A stretch of DNA of 64,000 nucleotides, from assembly GCF_007667425.1 (NCBI RefSeq), contig NZ_VDRC01000001.1:1952595-2016594 (forward strand). Direction: 5' to 3'. This stretch comes from Microbacterium sp. 1.5R. Lineage in GTDB: Bacteria > Actinomycetota > Actinomycetes > Actinomycetales > Microbacteriaceae. The notes beneath the pieces are model-generated. The model searched no databases and had not been told where the DNA came from. It saw only the letters and a list, made by a program, of their open reading frames with translations. This document shows, one piece after another, positions 39,745-47,579 of this stretch (positions are counted from its first letter, which is position 1; each line of letters begins with the position of its first letter). The position numbers and the translations under genes are program-made.

Positions 39745-41019
39745 TCACGCGAGCGGGTTCCCTCCGTCGACGCCGACCGACGTGATGCTCTGCGCCGTGC
39801 GCTCCGGGAACACCCGGGCCATGACCGCGAGCACCACCAGCAGCCCCGCAGCGCCGATGATGAGCGGCAGGTATCCGAAGATCGGGTACAGCGCGCCCGC
39901 GATGAGGGGCGCGGCTGCCGACACGCCCCGGGCCAGCTGTAGCGCCGCCGAGACGCCGGTGCCCCGCACGCGGGTAGGGAACACCTCGGAGAAGAGCGAG
40001 CCGAAGACGGATGCCGTGCCGCCGAACGCGGCATAGAGGAAGAAGAATCCGATCATGGACACCGGGATGTTCTGGTCCATCTGCGTCCAGATGACGACGA
40101 CGCTCCCGGCGGCTACAGCCCCGAGCAGGGCGAAGGATGTCAGGGTGACTCGTCGTCCGATCCTGTCGATGACCAGGGCGGCCGCGGTCGCTCCCACGAG
40201 CCCGGCCACGCCGGTGAAGAAGATCCACCAGGAGGCGGTGGTGAGGCTGAACCCCGCCGTGCTGACGAGGTAGGACGGCATGAGAGCGGTCACCCCGTAG
40301 TAGGCCAGCAGCTGCAGAGAGGCGGTGACCACGCAGAGGAGAAGTACGCCGATGAAGCGCCAGTGCAGCAGCTCGGCGAACCGGACTGTGCCGTTCTCGG
40401 CCTTCTCCTTCTCCCACACCTCCGATTCCGGGATCCACCGTCGCGTCACCAGCAGCAGCAGTACCGGAACAGCGGCGATCGCGAACGCCCATCGCCACCC
40501 GACCCACTGCAGAACCGTGCTGCCGTAGATGCCGCCAAGCATGATGCCGACGAAGATGCCGCTGTAGAGGAACGAGCTCCACTTCCCTCGGCTGCGGTCC
40601 TTCACCGTCTCGGAGACGAGGCTCTGCCCGGCGCCGTATTCACCACCGAGACCGATCCCGGCGATGATGCTGAACACCACGAGGTACTCGATGTTGGGGG
40701 TGAATGCTCGAGCGAGAGTCGCCACTGCGAACAGGATGATGCTCCATTGGAGGGCTGTCTTGCGCCCGAGACGATCGCTGATCTGCCCGAAGACGAGCCC
40801 GCCCACGCCGAACGCGAGAAGTTGCACGGCGATGACGAGCGCGATGCCCTCGGTGCCGAACCCCAGCTCCTGGGATATGGTGACCAGCGCGACGGAGAGG
40901 AAGATCACCTCGAAGTAGTCGAAGACCCACCCGAAGTAGGCGGTGAGAAAGCCTGGCCAGGGCGAGGGGGTGCCGGCCGTTGCCGTCGCCGTGCCACGCC
41001 GTTGTGGTTGCGTCATCAT
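39745..41019 (-). CDS. MFS transporter (sialate/aromatic-acid MHS-like)
   Basis: The 424-residue protein has ~12 helices, with FLTAYFGWVFDYFEVIFLSV in helix 1, FGQISDRLGRKTALQW between helices 2 and 3, GIGLGGEYGAGQSLVSETV in helix 4 and FSEVFPTRVRGTGVSAALQL late. The overall pattern is of carriers for organic acids such as benzoate or sialic acid. The ATG at 41019 overlaps the epimerase stop (ATGA); a second ATG at 41016 has better spacing to GAAGGA. It is the last gene of the hydantoinase-like operon and presumably imports that pathway's substrate. The long upstream frame is epimerase shadow. Confidence 0.85.
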   Translation of the reverse strand: MMTQPQRRGTATATAGTPSPWPGFLTAYFGWVFDYFEVIFLSVALVTISQELGFGTEGIALVIAVQLLAFGVGGLVFGQISDRLGRKTALQWSIILFAVATLARAFTPNIEYLVVFSIIAGIGLGGEYGAGQSLVSETVKDRSRGKWSSFLYSGIFVGIMLGGIYGSTVLQWVGWRWAFAIAAVPVLLLLVTRRWIPESEVWEKEKAENGTVRFAELLHWRFIGVLLLCVVTASLQLLAYYGVTALMPSYLVSTAGFSLTTASWWIFFTGVAGLVGATAAALVIDRIGRRVTLTSFALLGAVAAGSVVVIWTQMDQNIPVSMIGFFFLYAAFGGTASVFGSLFSEVFPTRVRGTGVSAALQLARGVSAAAPLIAGALYPIFGYLPLIIGAAGLLVVLAVMARVFPERTAQSITSVGVDGGNPLA

Positions 41020-42011
41020 GATTCCTTCGCTCGTTGCGTGTGTTCGACGAGCAGGGCGAGCCCCTGCTCGAGATCGACATCGGCCTTCCAGCCGAGGTCT
41101 CGTCGAGCCGCGTCGACGTCGTACTGCAGGTTCGTGCTGCGGGAGAACCGCACACGGTCCGCACCGGCGTCGAAGTCGACGTCTCCGGGGAAGTCGACGA
41201 GTGCAGAGAGGATGCGGACGGCCTCGTCGAGCCGACGCGCGCGCCCCGTCGCGATGGTGTAGCTGCCCGAGGCGACGGTCGACCGCATCGCGGCGAGATT
41301 TGCCCGCGCGGCGTCGGAAGAGTGCAGATAGTCGTGCGTCTCCTCGGGTTCGGCTCCGATCGTGGGCGACCGCTTCTCGATCATCTGCTGCATAACCTCC
41401 CACAGGTGCATCGCGTTCAGGCCACGACCCCTCTGCGACTCGTCGTACAGCGAGGAATACCGGAGCGAGACGACCGCCAGACCGTGATCCCGGTGCGCCT
41501 TCTCGCCGAGCGCCTCGGCGGAGAGTTTGGACGCACCGTACAGCACGGCGGCCGGCTGCAGACCACTGGTGCGGAATGGGCTCGTCTCGTGGATCGGGGC
41601 GTCGAGCGATTCCCCGTACACGGCGACCGAGCTCGACAGCACGACTTTGCGCACGCCGCTCGCGGCCGCGGCGTCGAGCACCGTCGCCGTGCCCCTGATG
41701 TTCACGTCGATGCCGAGCATCGGATCCTGCGACAGCGGAAGGGTCACGAACGCCGCGGTGTGGAACACACCGTCGATGCCGGCGAAGGCCCCGCGCAACG
41801 TCTCACCGTCGCGCACGTCGCCACGGACCAGACGCGTGCGGACGTCACCGGTGTCGGCGGGCGTCCGTTCCGGGTGGAATGCGAAGTTGTCCACGAGGAC
41901 GACTTCCCGCGCCCCGCCGCCCAGCAAGTGTGCCGTGAGGCGCTCACCCAGCAGGCTCAGGCCTCCGGTGATCGCGAAGCGCCCGCCGTCGATCGATACG
42001 GCGGCTGTCAT
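41016..42011 (-). CDS. NAD-dependent epimerase/dehydratase (extended SDR)
   Basis: The 331-residue protein is an extended SDR with FAITGGLSLLGERLTAHLL as the NAD-binding loop, a serine region KVVLSSSVAVYGESLDAP, and the catalytic pair in YGASKLSAEAL. The late EETHDYLHSSDAARAN matches the sugar-nucleotide epimerase family. It may epimerise or oxidise a sugar or hydroxy-acid intermediate. It lies between hydantoinase-type subunit B and the MFS carrier, with an ATGA overlap on each side, an unusual partner for a hydantoinase-like enzyme. UDP-sugar specificity cannot be inferred from the context. Confidence 0.85.
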   Translation of the reverse strand: MTAAVSIDGGRFAITGGLSLLGERLTAHLLGGGAREVVLVDNFAFHPERTPADTGDVRTRLVRGDVRDGETLRGAFAGIDGVFHTAAFVTLPLSQDPMLGIDVNIRGTATVLDAAAASGVRKVVLSSSVAVYGESLDAPIHETSPFRTSGLQPAAVLYGASKLSAEALGEKAHRDHGLAVVSLRYSSLYDESQRGRGLNAMHLWEVMQQMIEKRSPTIGAEPEETHDYLHSSDAARANLAAMRSTVASGSYTIATGRARRLDEAVRILSALVDFPGDVDFDAGADRVRFSRSTNLQYDVDAARRDLGWKADVDLEQGLALLVEHTQRAKES

Positions 42012-43714
42012 GACTGGTCCTCCACTGTCGCGGCATCTGTCGTCGCCGCGACGTAGGCGTAGTCCGCCTCGGCGCGTGCGGGGCTGACCAGGCCCGCCAG
42101 GACGTCTCGTGCCACGTGCTGCGGGTCACGCGCGGCGGGTGAGCCGTAGCCGCCTCCGCCGGCGGTCTCGATGAACGCGGTGTCACCCGGGCTCATCCGC
42201 ACCTGCTCGGCCTTGGTCGTGTGTTCGGGTTCGAAGGTCTCACCGTCGACGGTGTAGTGCACCGTCGTCATCGCTCCCTCCCCGCCGCCGTGCAGCCCGC
42301 GCGGGGCGAATCGCCCTCGGTCGGCGAGGATGCTCGACACGGCTTCGCCGCGAAGCAGGCGGATGCCGAACGAGACGCCCAATCCGCCGCGGTGCTTGCC
42401 GGCTCCGCCGGAGTCCGGGCGCAGCGCGTAGCTGTCGAACCGGATCGGGTAGAGCTGTTCGAGCACCTCGACCTGCGACGTCCGCGACGCCGAGATCGGC
42501 GCGCTCCCGTTGCTCAGTCCGTCCATGAGCGGGTGGCCGCCGTACCCGCCGCCACTGAATCGGAACATGACGTAGGTCTTGTCGGTCGCGGGGTCGATGC
42601 CGCTCATCGTGAAGTTCGACACCGTTCCGAAGCACTGCGCGGGCACGCGATCAGGCATCGCCTGGGCCATGCAGCTGAAGACCGCGTCGACCACGCGGCA
42701 CGAGACCTCGGCGGACGAGCCCGAGACGGCTTTCGGGTACTTCGCGTTGAGGAAGACCGTCTCGGGGATCTCGACGGAGATCGGGCGGAAGCACCCGGCG
42801 TTGATAGGGATCTCGGGGAAGAGATGTTTCACCGCGAGGTACACCGACGCGACGGTGGCGGATGCCGCGGCGTTCAGTGGACCGCGCACGGGAGCACTGC
42901 TGCCGCTGAAGTCGAACGTGACGCCGTCACCCTCGACGCGCATCTGCACGTGGATCTTGATCGGCTCGTCGACCACGCCGTCGGTGTCCATGTATTCCAC
43001 GGCTTCATAGGCGCCATCGGGCAGCGCGCTGAGATGCCCTCGCATGAGGCGTTCCGATCGCTCGCGGAGTTCGTCGATCGCGGCGAGGACCGTCTCGGAG
43101 CCGTAGCGGTCGAGGAAAGCCGTCAGACGGGTGGCGCCCGTGTTCAGAGCGGCCACCTGGGCCTTGAGATCCCCGAGGCGCTCGTCGGGCCGCCTCATGT
43201 TGTCGAGCATGATGTTGAGCACGCCGTCATTGAGCTCGCCGGCGCGGTAGAGCAGGGTCGGGGTGATACGCATCCCCTCCTGGAAGACCTCGGTCGCCTT
43301 GACGCCGAATCCGCCCGGCACCGCGCCGCCGATGTCGGTCCAGTGCCCCGTGTTCGCCAGCATCGCGACCAGCCGGCCCTCGTAGAAGAACGGCTTGACG
43401 AGCTTCATGTCCATCAGGTGGGTGCCGCCGAGGTACGGGTCGTTGAGGATCACGACGTCACCGTCCTGGTAGGGGCCACTGGCGATCGCCGCCTGGACGG
43501 CGAACTGCATCACGCCGACGAAGATCGGCATACCGGTCAGTCCCTGGGTCACCACCTCACCGGTGATCGGGTCGTAGATTCCGCTCGCGCGGTCGCGCGC
43601 CTCCGACATCGTGGGGTTGAACGCCAGGCGCTCGGTGGTGATGTCCATCTCCTCGACGACGTTCCTGAGACCGTTCTCGAGGACGGCCAGGGTGGCGGGA
43701 TCGATGTTCGTCAT
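42008..43714 (-). CDS. Hydantoinase B/oxoprolinase family subunit
   Basis: The 568-residue protein matches HyuB/OplB. Signatures are VEEMDITTERLAFNPTMSEA near residue 20, GDVVILNDPYLGGTHLMDMK near 85, LANTGHWTDIGGAVPGGFGV and a Gly-rich C-terminal GGGGYGSPAARDP. The family partners HyuA in ATP-dependent opening of hydantoins, 5-oxoproline or carboxylation of ketones. The ATG at 43714 has AGGAG nine bases upstream and overlaps the HyuA stop; the frame beyond is HyuA shadow. Subunit pairing with the next gene is firm. The substrate is not. Confidence 0.9.
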   Translation of the reverse strand: MTNIDPATLAVLENGLRNVVEEMDITTERLAFNPTMSEARDRASGIYDPITGEVVTQGLTGMPIFVGVMQFAVQAAIASGPYQDGDVVILNDPYLGGTHLMDMKLVKPFFYEGRLVAMLANTGHWTDIGGAVPGGFGVKATEVFQEGMRITPTLLYRAGELNDGVLNIMLDNMRRPDERLGDLKAQVAALNTGATRLTAFLDRYGSETVLAAIDELRERSERLMRGHLSALPDGAYEAVEYMDTDGVVDEPIKIHVQMRVEGDGVTFDFSGSSAPVRGPLNAAASATVASVYLAVKHLFPEIPINAGCFRPISVEIPETVFLNAKYPKAVSGSSAEVSCRVVDAVFSCMAQAMPDRVPAQCFGTVSNFTMSGIDPATDKTYVMFRFSGGGYGGHPLMDGLSNGSAPISASRTSQVEVLEQLYPIRFDSYALRPDSGGAGKHRGGLGVSFGIRLLRGEAVSSILADRGRFAPRGLHGGGEGAMTTVHYTVDGETFEPEHTTKAEQVRMSPGDTAFIETAGGGGYGSPAARDPQHVARDVLAGLVSPARAEADYAYVAATTDAATVEDQS

Positions 43715-45774
43715 CGGATGGTCTCCTTCTTCTGGATGCGCAGATTGCCCCACGAGTCGGCCTCGGCCGCCCATTGCGGGGGCAGCACGGTCGTCGAATC
43801 GGCCTGGGCGAAGATCGCCGGCCCGTCGATGCGCAACCCGCTGGGCAGCGCATGGCGGTCGTAGACCGGGGTGTCGAACCATTGCCCGGCGAAGTACACC
43901 GGTCGCCGGGACTGAACGAAGCGTTCGACATCGGCGTGCGGTTCCGCGTCGACAGTGGCGAGTTGGCGCAGGTCGAGGGCACCGCGGTCGCCGCTGATCA
44001 CCGACCTCACGTTGACCAGGCGGGGCACGTACCCGTCGAGATCGACCCCGTAGCGCTCGCGGTACGCGTCAGCCAGCCGTTCCCCGAGCTGGTCGGTCGA
44101 CTCGATGCCGGCGAGGTCGACGAACAGGGAATGCGTCTGTCCTTCGTACTGCATCTCGGCGGTATGGGCGACGTCGACGCCGCCGGGCTCGACGCCCTGG
44201 GCGGTGACGGATGCCGTGCCGACCTCTGCGTGCCGGTCGGTGACAGCGCGCAGTTCGCCCGCCGTCACCTCGCTGAGGCGCTTGCTGATGGTCTGCACGT
44301 AATCCTGACGCACGTGCGCCACCTGGCAGCCCATCGCGCACAGGATGCCGGGGGAGTGCGGGATGAGCACCTCCGGGACGTTGAGCTCGTCGGCGAGCTC
44401 GACGGCGTGGAGAGGTCCGGCGCCGCCGAAGCCCAGCAGGGCGAAGTCGCCGGGATCGAAGCCGCGCTCGAGCGAGACCAGCCGCGTCGCGGCCGCCATG
44501 TTGTCGTTCACGACCCGCAGGATCGCCTCAGCCGCCTGCTCGATCGAGAGTCCGAGCGGGGTGGCGACCGCACGGTCGATCTGGGCCCGGATCTGCTCGA
44601 CGTCGACGTCCTGCTCCACCCCGGTGAGCCCCGAGCTGGGGAGGCGGCCGAGGATGACGTTGGCGTCGGTGACGGTCGGCTCGGTGCCTCCGCGGTTGTA
44701 GGCGATGGGACCCGGCCGCGCCCCGGCGCTCTCGGGTCCGACCTGAAGGAGACCGCCGGCGTTGACGTGGGCGATGCTGCCGCCACCGGCGCCGATGGTG
44801 CGGATGTCGATCGTGGGGATGCGGACGGGGACGTTGTAGTCGATATCACGGTCGTTGGTGACCAGGGGCTGACCGTCGACGATCATCCCGACATCGAAGC
44901 TCGTGCCACCGAGGTCGGCGGTGATGATGTTCGGGCGTCCCATCACCTCCCCGAGTGCCTTGGCGGCGATGGCCCCGGCCGCAGGCCCCGACAGGACCGT
45001 GTTGACCGACTGCGTCCGTGCGACATCGGCCGTCATCATCCCCCCGTTGGCCTGCATGATGATGAGTTCCCGGTCGTAGCCCGAGTCGGTGAGGCTCCCG
45101 ACCAGAGACCCGACGTATCGGTCGATCACCGGCTGCAGGTAGGCGTTGATCGCACCGGTGCCGAACCGCTCGAACTCGCGGAACTCCGCGACGACGTCGG
45201 AGGTCGCGGTGATGTAGGCGTTGGGCCAATGCTCACCGGCGAGCTGCGCGGCCCTGCGCTCGTGCGCGGGATTGGCGTACGAGTGCAGGAAGCCGATGAG
45301 CAGCGACTCGGCTCCGGAATCGACGAGCTCCTGCACCGTCCGCACGAACGCCTCCTCGTCGAGCGCGGTGACCACGGCACCCGAGGCATCGACCCGTTCC
45401 GGTACCTCGCGGCGCAGCTCGCGCTTCACCAGCGGGTCGGTCGTGCCGTACATGCCGTACAGCTGCGGGCGCTCACGTCGTCCGAGTTCGAGGATGTCCT
45501 TGAACCCCTCGGTGGTGATGAGCGCGGTGCTGGCGCCCTTGCGCTCGAGGAGAGCGTTCGTTCCGGCGGTCGTGCCGTGCACCAGCATGCGGATCTCTGC
45601 GGGATCGGCGTCGAGCGCGCGCAGCACGGCGAGCACTCCTTCGGCCTGGTTATGCGGTGTGGTCGGAACCTTCGCCAGGCGGGTGCTGCCGTCCGCGTCG
45701 ATGGCGATCCCATCGGTGAAGGTGCCGCCGACGTCGACACCGACCATGAGGGTGGGGGGCGTTGCAGTGGACAT
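43711..45774 (-). CDS. Hydantoinase A/oxoprolinase family subunit
   Basis: The 687-residue protein starts TLMVGVDVGGTFTDGIAIDA, the actin-like ATP-binding motif of HyuA/OplA and acetone carboxylase beta subunits. Further signatures are MLVHGTTAGTNALLERKG near residue 66, MQANGGMMTADVARTQSVNT near 238 and IITADLGGTSFDVGMIVDGQ near 280. The ATG at 45774 overlaps the dehydrogenase stop as TGATG. It forms the ATP-dependent amidohydrolase or carboxylase complex with the downstream B subunit. No gamma subunit of acetone carboxylase is present, which favours a hydantoinase/oxoprolinase type. Confidence 0.9.
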   Translation of the reverse strand: MSTATPPTLMVGVDVGGTFTDGIAIDADGSTRLAKVPTTPHNQAEGVLAVLRALDADPAEIRMLVHGTTAGTNALLERKGASTALITTEGFKDILELGRRERPQLYGMYGTTDPLVKRELRREVPERVDASGAVVTALDEEAFVRTVQELVDSGAESLLIGFLHSYANPAHERRAAQLAGEHWPNAYITATSDVVAEFREFERFGTGAINAYLQPVIDRYVGSLVGSLTDSGYDRELIIMQANGGMMTADVARTQSVNTVLSGPAAGAIAAKALGEVMGRPNIITADLGGTSFDVGMIVDGQPLVTNDRDIDYNVPVRIPTIDIRTIGAGGGSIAHVNAGGLLQVGPESAGARPGPIAYNRGGTEPTVTDANVILGRLPSSGLTGVEQDVDVEQIRAQIDRAVATPLGLSIEQAAEAILRVVNDNMAAATRLVSLERGFDPGDFALLGFGGAGPLHAVELADELNVPEVLIPHSPGILCAMGCQVAHVRQDYVQTISKRLSEVTAGELRAVTDRHAEVGTASVTAQGVEPGGVDVAHTAEMQYEGQTHSLFVDLAGIESTDQLGERLADAYRERYGVDLDGYVPRLVNVRSVISGDRGALDLRQLATVDAEPHADVERFVQSRRPVYFAGQWFDTPVYDRHALPSGLRIDGPAIFAQADSTTVLPPQWAAEADSWGNLRIQKKETIR

Positions 45775-46622
45775 CAGTCGTCGTTCTCGTTTCTGTCGTG
45801 GCTGTCGTGGCTGTCGTGCGCGTGGGTGAGGTGACGCGAGCTCCTCGCGAGTACGGCGAGCTGGCGGGCGAGGGGCGCCTCGACGCCGATGCGGTCCGCC
45901 ATCTCCCCGTACACGCGGAGGTCTTTCTGCGACCAGGTCCATTCGGCGACGTGCTCCCATTCGCGCAGACTCCAGCTGTCACCTGTGCTCGTCGTCAGCG
46001 CTCGTCGCAGCGCCTCCACGTCGAGGCCGAAGGCCTCGGCGAGCCGGAACGCTTCCTCGTTCGCCGCAACGGAGGCCCAGAGCATGAGGTTGTTCGCCGC
46101 CTTGGCGACCTGCGCGTGGGCGGGCTCGTCGCCGAGGTATTCAATGTCAGAGCAGAACGCCGCGAGCACATGTCGCGCGTAGTCGAGCGAATCGGCGTCA
46201 CCGGACACCAGGGCGAGCGCGGAGGCGTTCTGCACGCCACGTGCGGCGCGGCAGAGCGGCGCGTTGAGAACGGGTCGGCCCGCCGCACGCCCGACAGCGA
46301 CGAGCGAGTCTGCGAGCGCCGGGCCGATCGTTCCGAGGATGACCTGTACGCCGCCCTCGCTCATCTCCGTCGACCCTGACCGGACGACGGCCTCGACGGC
46401 ACTTTCGCTGCCGACGACGATGAGGCTCAGGTCCGCTCCGCGCACCGTGCTCGCGAGGTCTTCGCCGAGGCGGATGCCGAGTGCCTCCGACCGCACCGTG
46501 GCGTCGCTGTCCCAGCCGACGACGGGGAACCCTGCTGCCGCGACATGGGCGGCGATCGGTCGCCCCATCGCGCCCAGCCCGATGACGGCGACGGTGGTGG
46601 CGTACTCGGAACTTCCAGGCAT
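45774..46622 (-). CDS. 3-hydroxyisobutyrate dehydrogenase-family NAD(P)-dependent oxidoreductase
   Basis: The 282-residue protein begins with VAVIGLGAMGRPIAAHVAAA, the beta-hydroxyacid dehydrogenase Rossmann motif. NAPLCRAARGVQNASALAL sits where this family has its DAPVSGG-type loop. KAANNLMLWASVAANEEAFR near residue 172 carries the catalytic Lys. The C-terminal tail is odd: HDSHDSHDRNENDD, a short His/Asp-rich repeat that might bind metal. It is the first gene of the minus-strand operon, divergent from GntR. It probably oxidises a 3-hydroxy acid intermediate produced in the same pathway. Confidence 0.85.
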   Translation of the reverse strand: MPGSSEYATTVAVIGLGAMGRPIAAHVAAAGFPVVGWDSDATVRSEALGIRLGEDLASTVRGADLSLIVVGSESAVEAVVRSGSTEMSEGGVQVILGTIGPALADSLVAVGRAAGRPVLNAPLCRAARGVQNASALALVSGDADSLDYARHVLAAFCSDIEYLGDEPAHAQVAKAANNLMLWASVAANEEAFRLAEAFGLDVEALRRALTTSTGDSWSLREWEHVAEWTWSQKDLRVYGEMADRIGVEAPLARQLAVLARSSRHLTHAHDSHDSHDRNENDD

Positions 46623-46644
46623 CTTCGCCCTCTTTCTCGATTAC

Positions 46645-46704
46645 GGGATACCGTAGCGCGCAAAAGCGTGGCTTACAAGACATCTGATCGAGTTTTTGTA
46701 TCCC
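46645..46704. promoter_or_regulatory. GGGATAC ... GTATCCC inverted half-sites in the divergent promoter
   Basis: GGGATAC at 46645-46651 and its complement GTATCCC at 46698-46704 face each other across 46 bases in the 137-base gap between the dehydrogenase operon and the GntR gene. Each lies near one of the two expected promoters. The intervening sequence is AT-rich. They are the best candidate sites for the GntR/FCD protein. Confidence 0.5.
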
Positions 46705-46759
46705 AAATCGACGAGCGCCCGGGTTAGGCTATATCCGTGCCGAACAGGGAGGTCGCGCG

Positions 46760-47446
46760 ATGAGCGATGTGGCAACCGCCGACCGTGTCTACCATCTGCT
46801 CCAGCGAGAGATCGTCCGCGGCGATCTCCCCCCTGGTGCTCGACTCGTGGAGGCGGAACTCGCCGAGCGCCTCGATGTCAGCCGCACACCGGTGCGGGAG
46901 GCTCTGCACCGACTCCGTGCCGACGGGCTTGCCGTCGCTCGCGGCAAGCGCGGCGTCGAGGTGCTCGGCTGGAGCGAAAGGGAGATAGAGGACGCCCAGC
47001 GCCTGCGGGCCCAGGTCGAGTCATGGGCGGGGCGTCTCGCCACGCAGAGGCTGGAGCCCACCGTGCTCTCGAAGCTCCGCGTGCTGTCCCGAGCGATGCT
47101 CGACGAGTGGGAGAGCGACGCTGCTGACCTCGACCGTGTCGCCGAACTCAACATCCAGTTCCACGGCCTCATCAACGAGGCGGCCGACAGCCCCGCCGTC
47201 GATCAGCTGTTGGCACGGGCGACACATCTCCCGCTCCTGCACCGCGTCTTCCACTCGTACTCGCCCGCCGAGACGCAGACTGCGCTGAACGAGCACGAGA
47301 CGATCATCCGCGCTCTCGAGTGGGGCGACCCGGAGTGGGTCGAGGCCACCATCAAGGGTCATATCCTCGCCGCGCTGCCGGCGCTGTTGGCACCGGATCA
47401 CTCACCCATTGCGTCGCGGATTTCAACCCATACCGCCGCCAGGTGA
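46760..47446 (+). CDS. GntR family (FadR/FCD) transcriptional regulator
   Basis: The 228-residue protein has the GntR winged helix (REIVRGDLPPGARLVEAELA then RLDVSRTPVREALHRLRADG at residues ~16-56). An FCD all-helical ligand domain follows, with the metal/ligand residues in VAELNIQFHGLINEAADSPA near 128 and TALNEHETIIRALEWGDPEW near 178. FCD regulators sense organic acids. It is divergent from the hydantoinase-like operon and is probably its repressor through the GGGATAC sites. The ATG at 46760 has GGGAGG upstream. Confidence 0.9.
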   Translation: MSDVATADRVYHLLQREIVRGDLPPGARLVEAELAERLDVSRTPVREALHRLRADGLAVARGKRGVEVLGWSEREIEDAQRLRAQVESWAGRLATQRLEPTVLSKLRVLSRAMLDEWESDAADLDRVAELNIQFHGLINEAADSPAVDQLLARATHLPLLHRVFHSYSPAETQTALNEHETIIRALEWGDPEWVEATIKGHILAALPALLAPDHSPIASRISTHTAAR

Positions 47447-47579
47447 TTTGGGAGCGCGACATCGTCTGCACCTCGGCGGCTTGTGAGCACATGCCCGCCG
47501 ACGCGACCGCGACATCGGGTCGGAGCGCGTGGTGCGGTACCGCGTGACCGCGGTGTGAGGCGCCTGCGGTCCCGCGGCG

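Noticed and set aside
37467..40034. Minus-strand ORF of 855 codons under the GH36 gene
   Set aside because: Antisense to an enzyme with both catalytic Asp residues in place; composition is that of a shadow frame.
43711..45774. Acetone carboxylase beta subunit
   Set aside because: HyuA and HyuB families are related to it, but the small gamma subunit that acetone carboxylases need is missing from the operon.
47447..47579. Terminator between the GntR and LamG genes
   Set aside because: There are short palindromes such as GCGGTACCGC, but no long stable stem was found by eye, so none is claimed.
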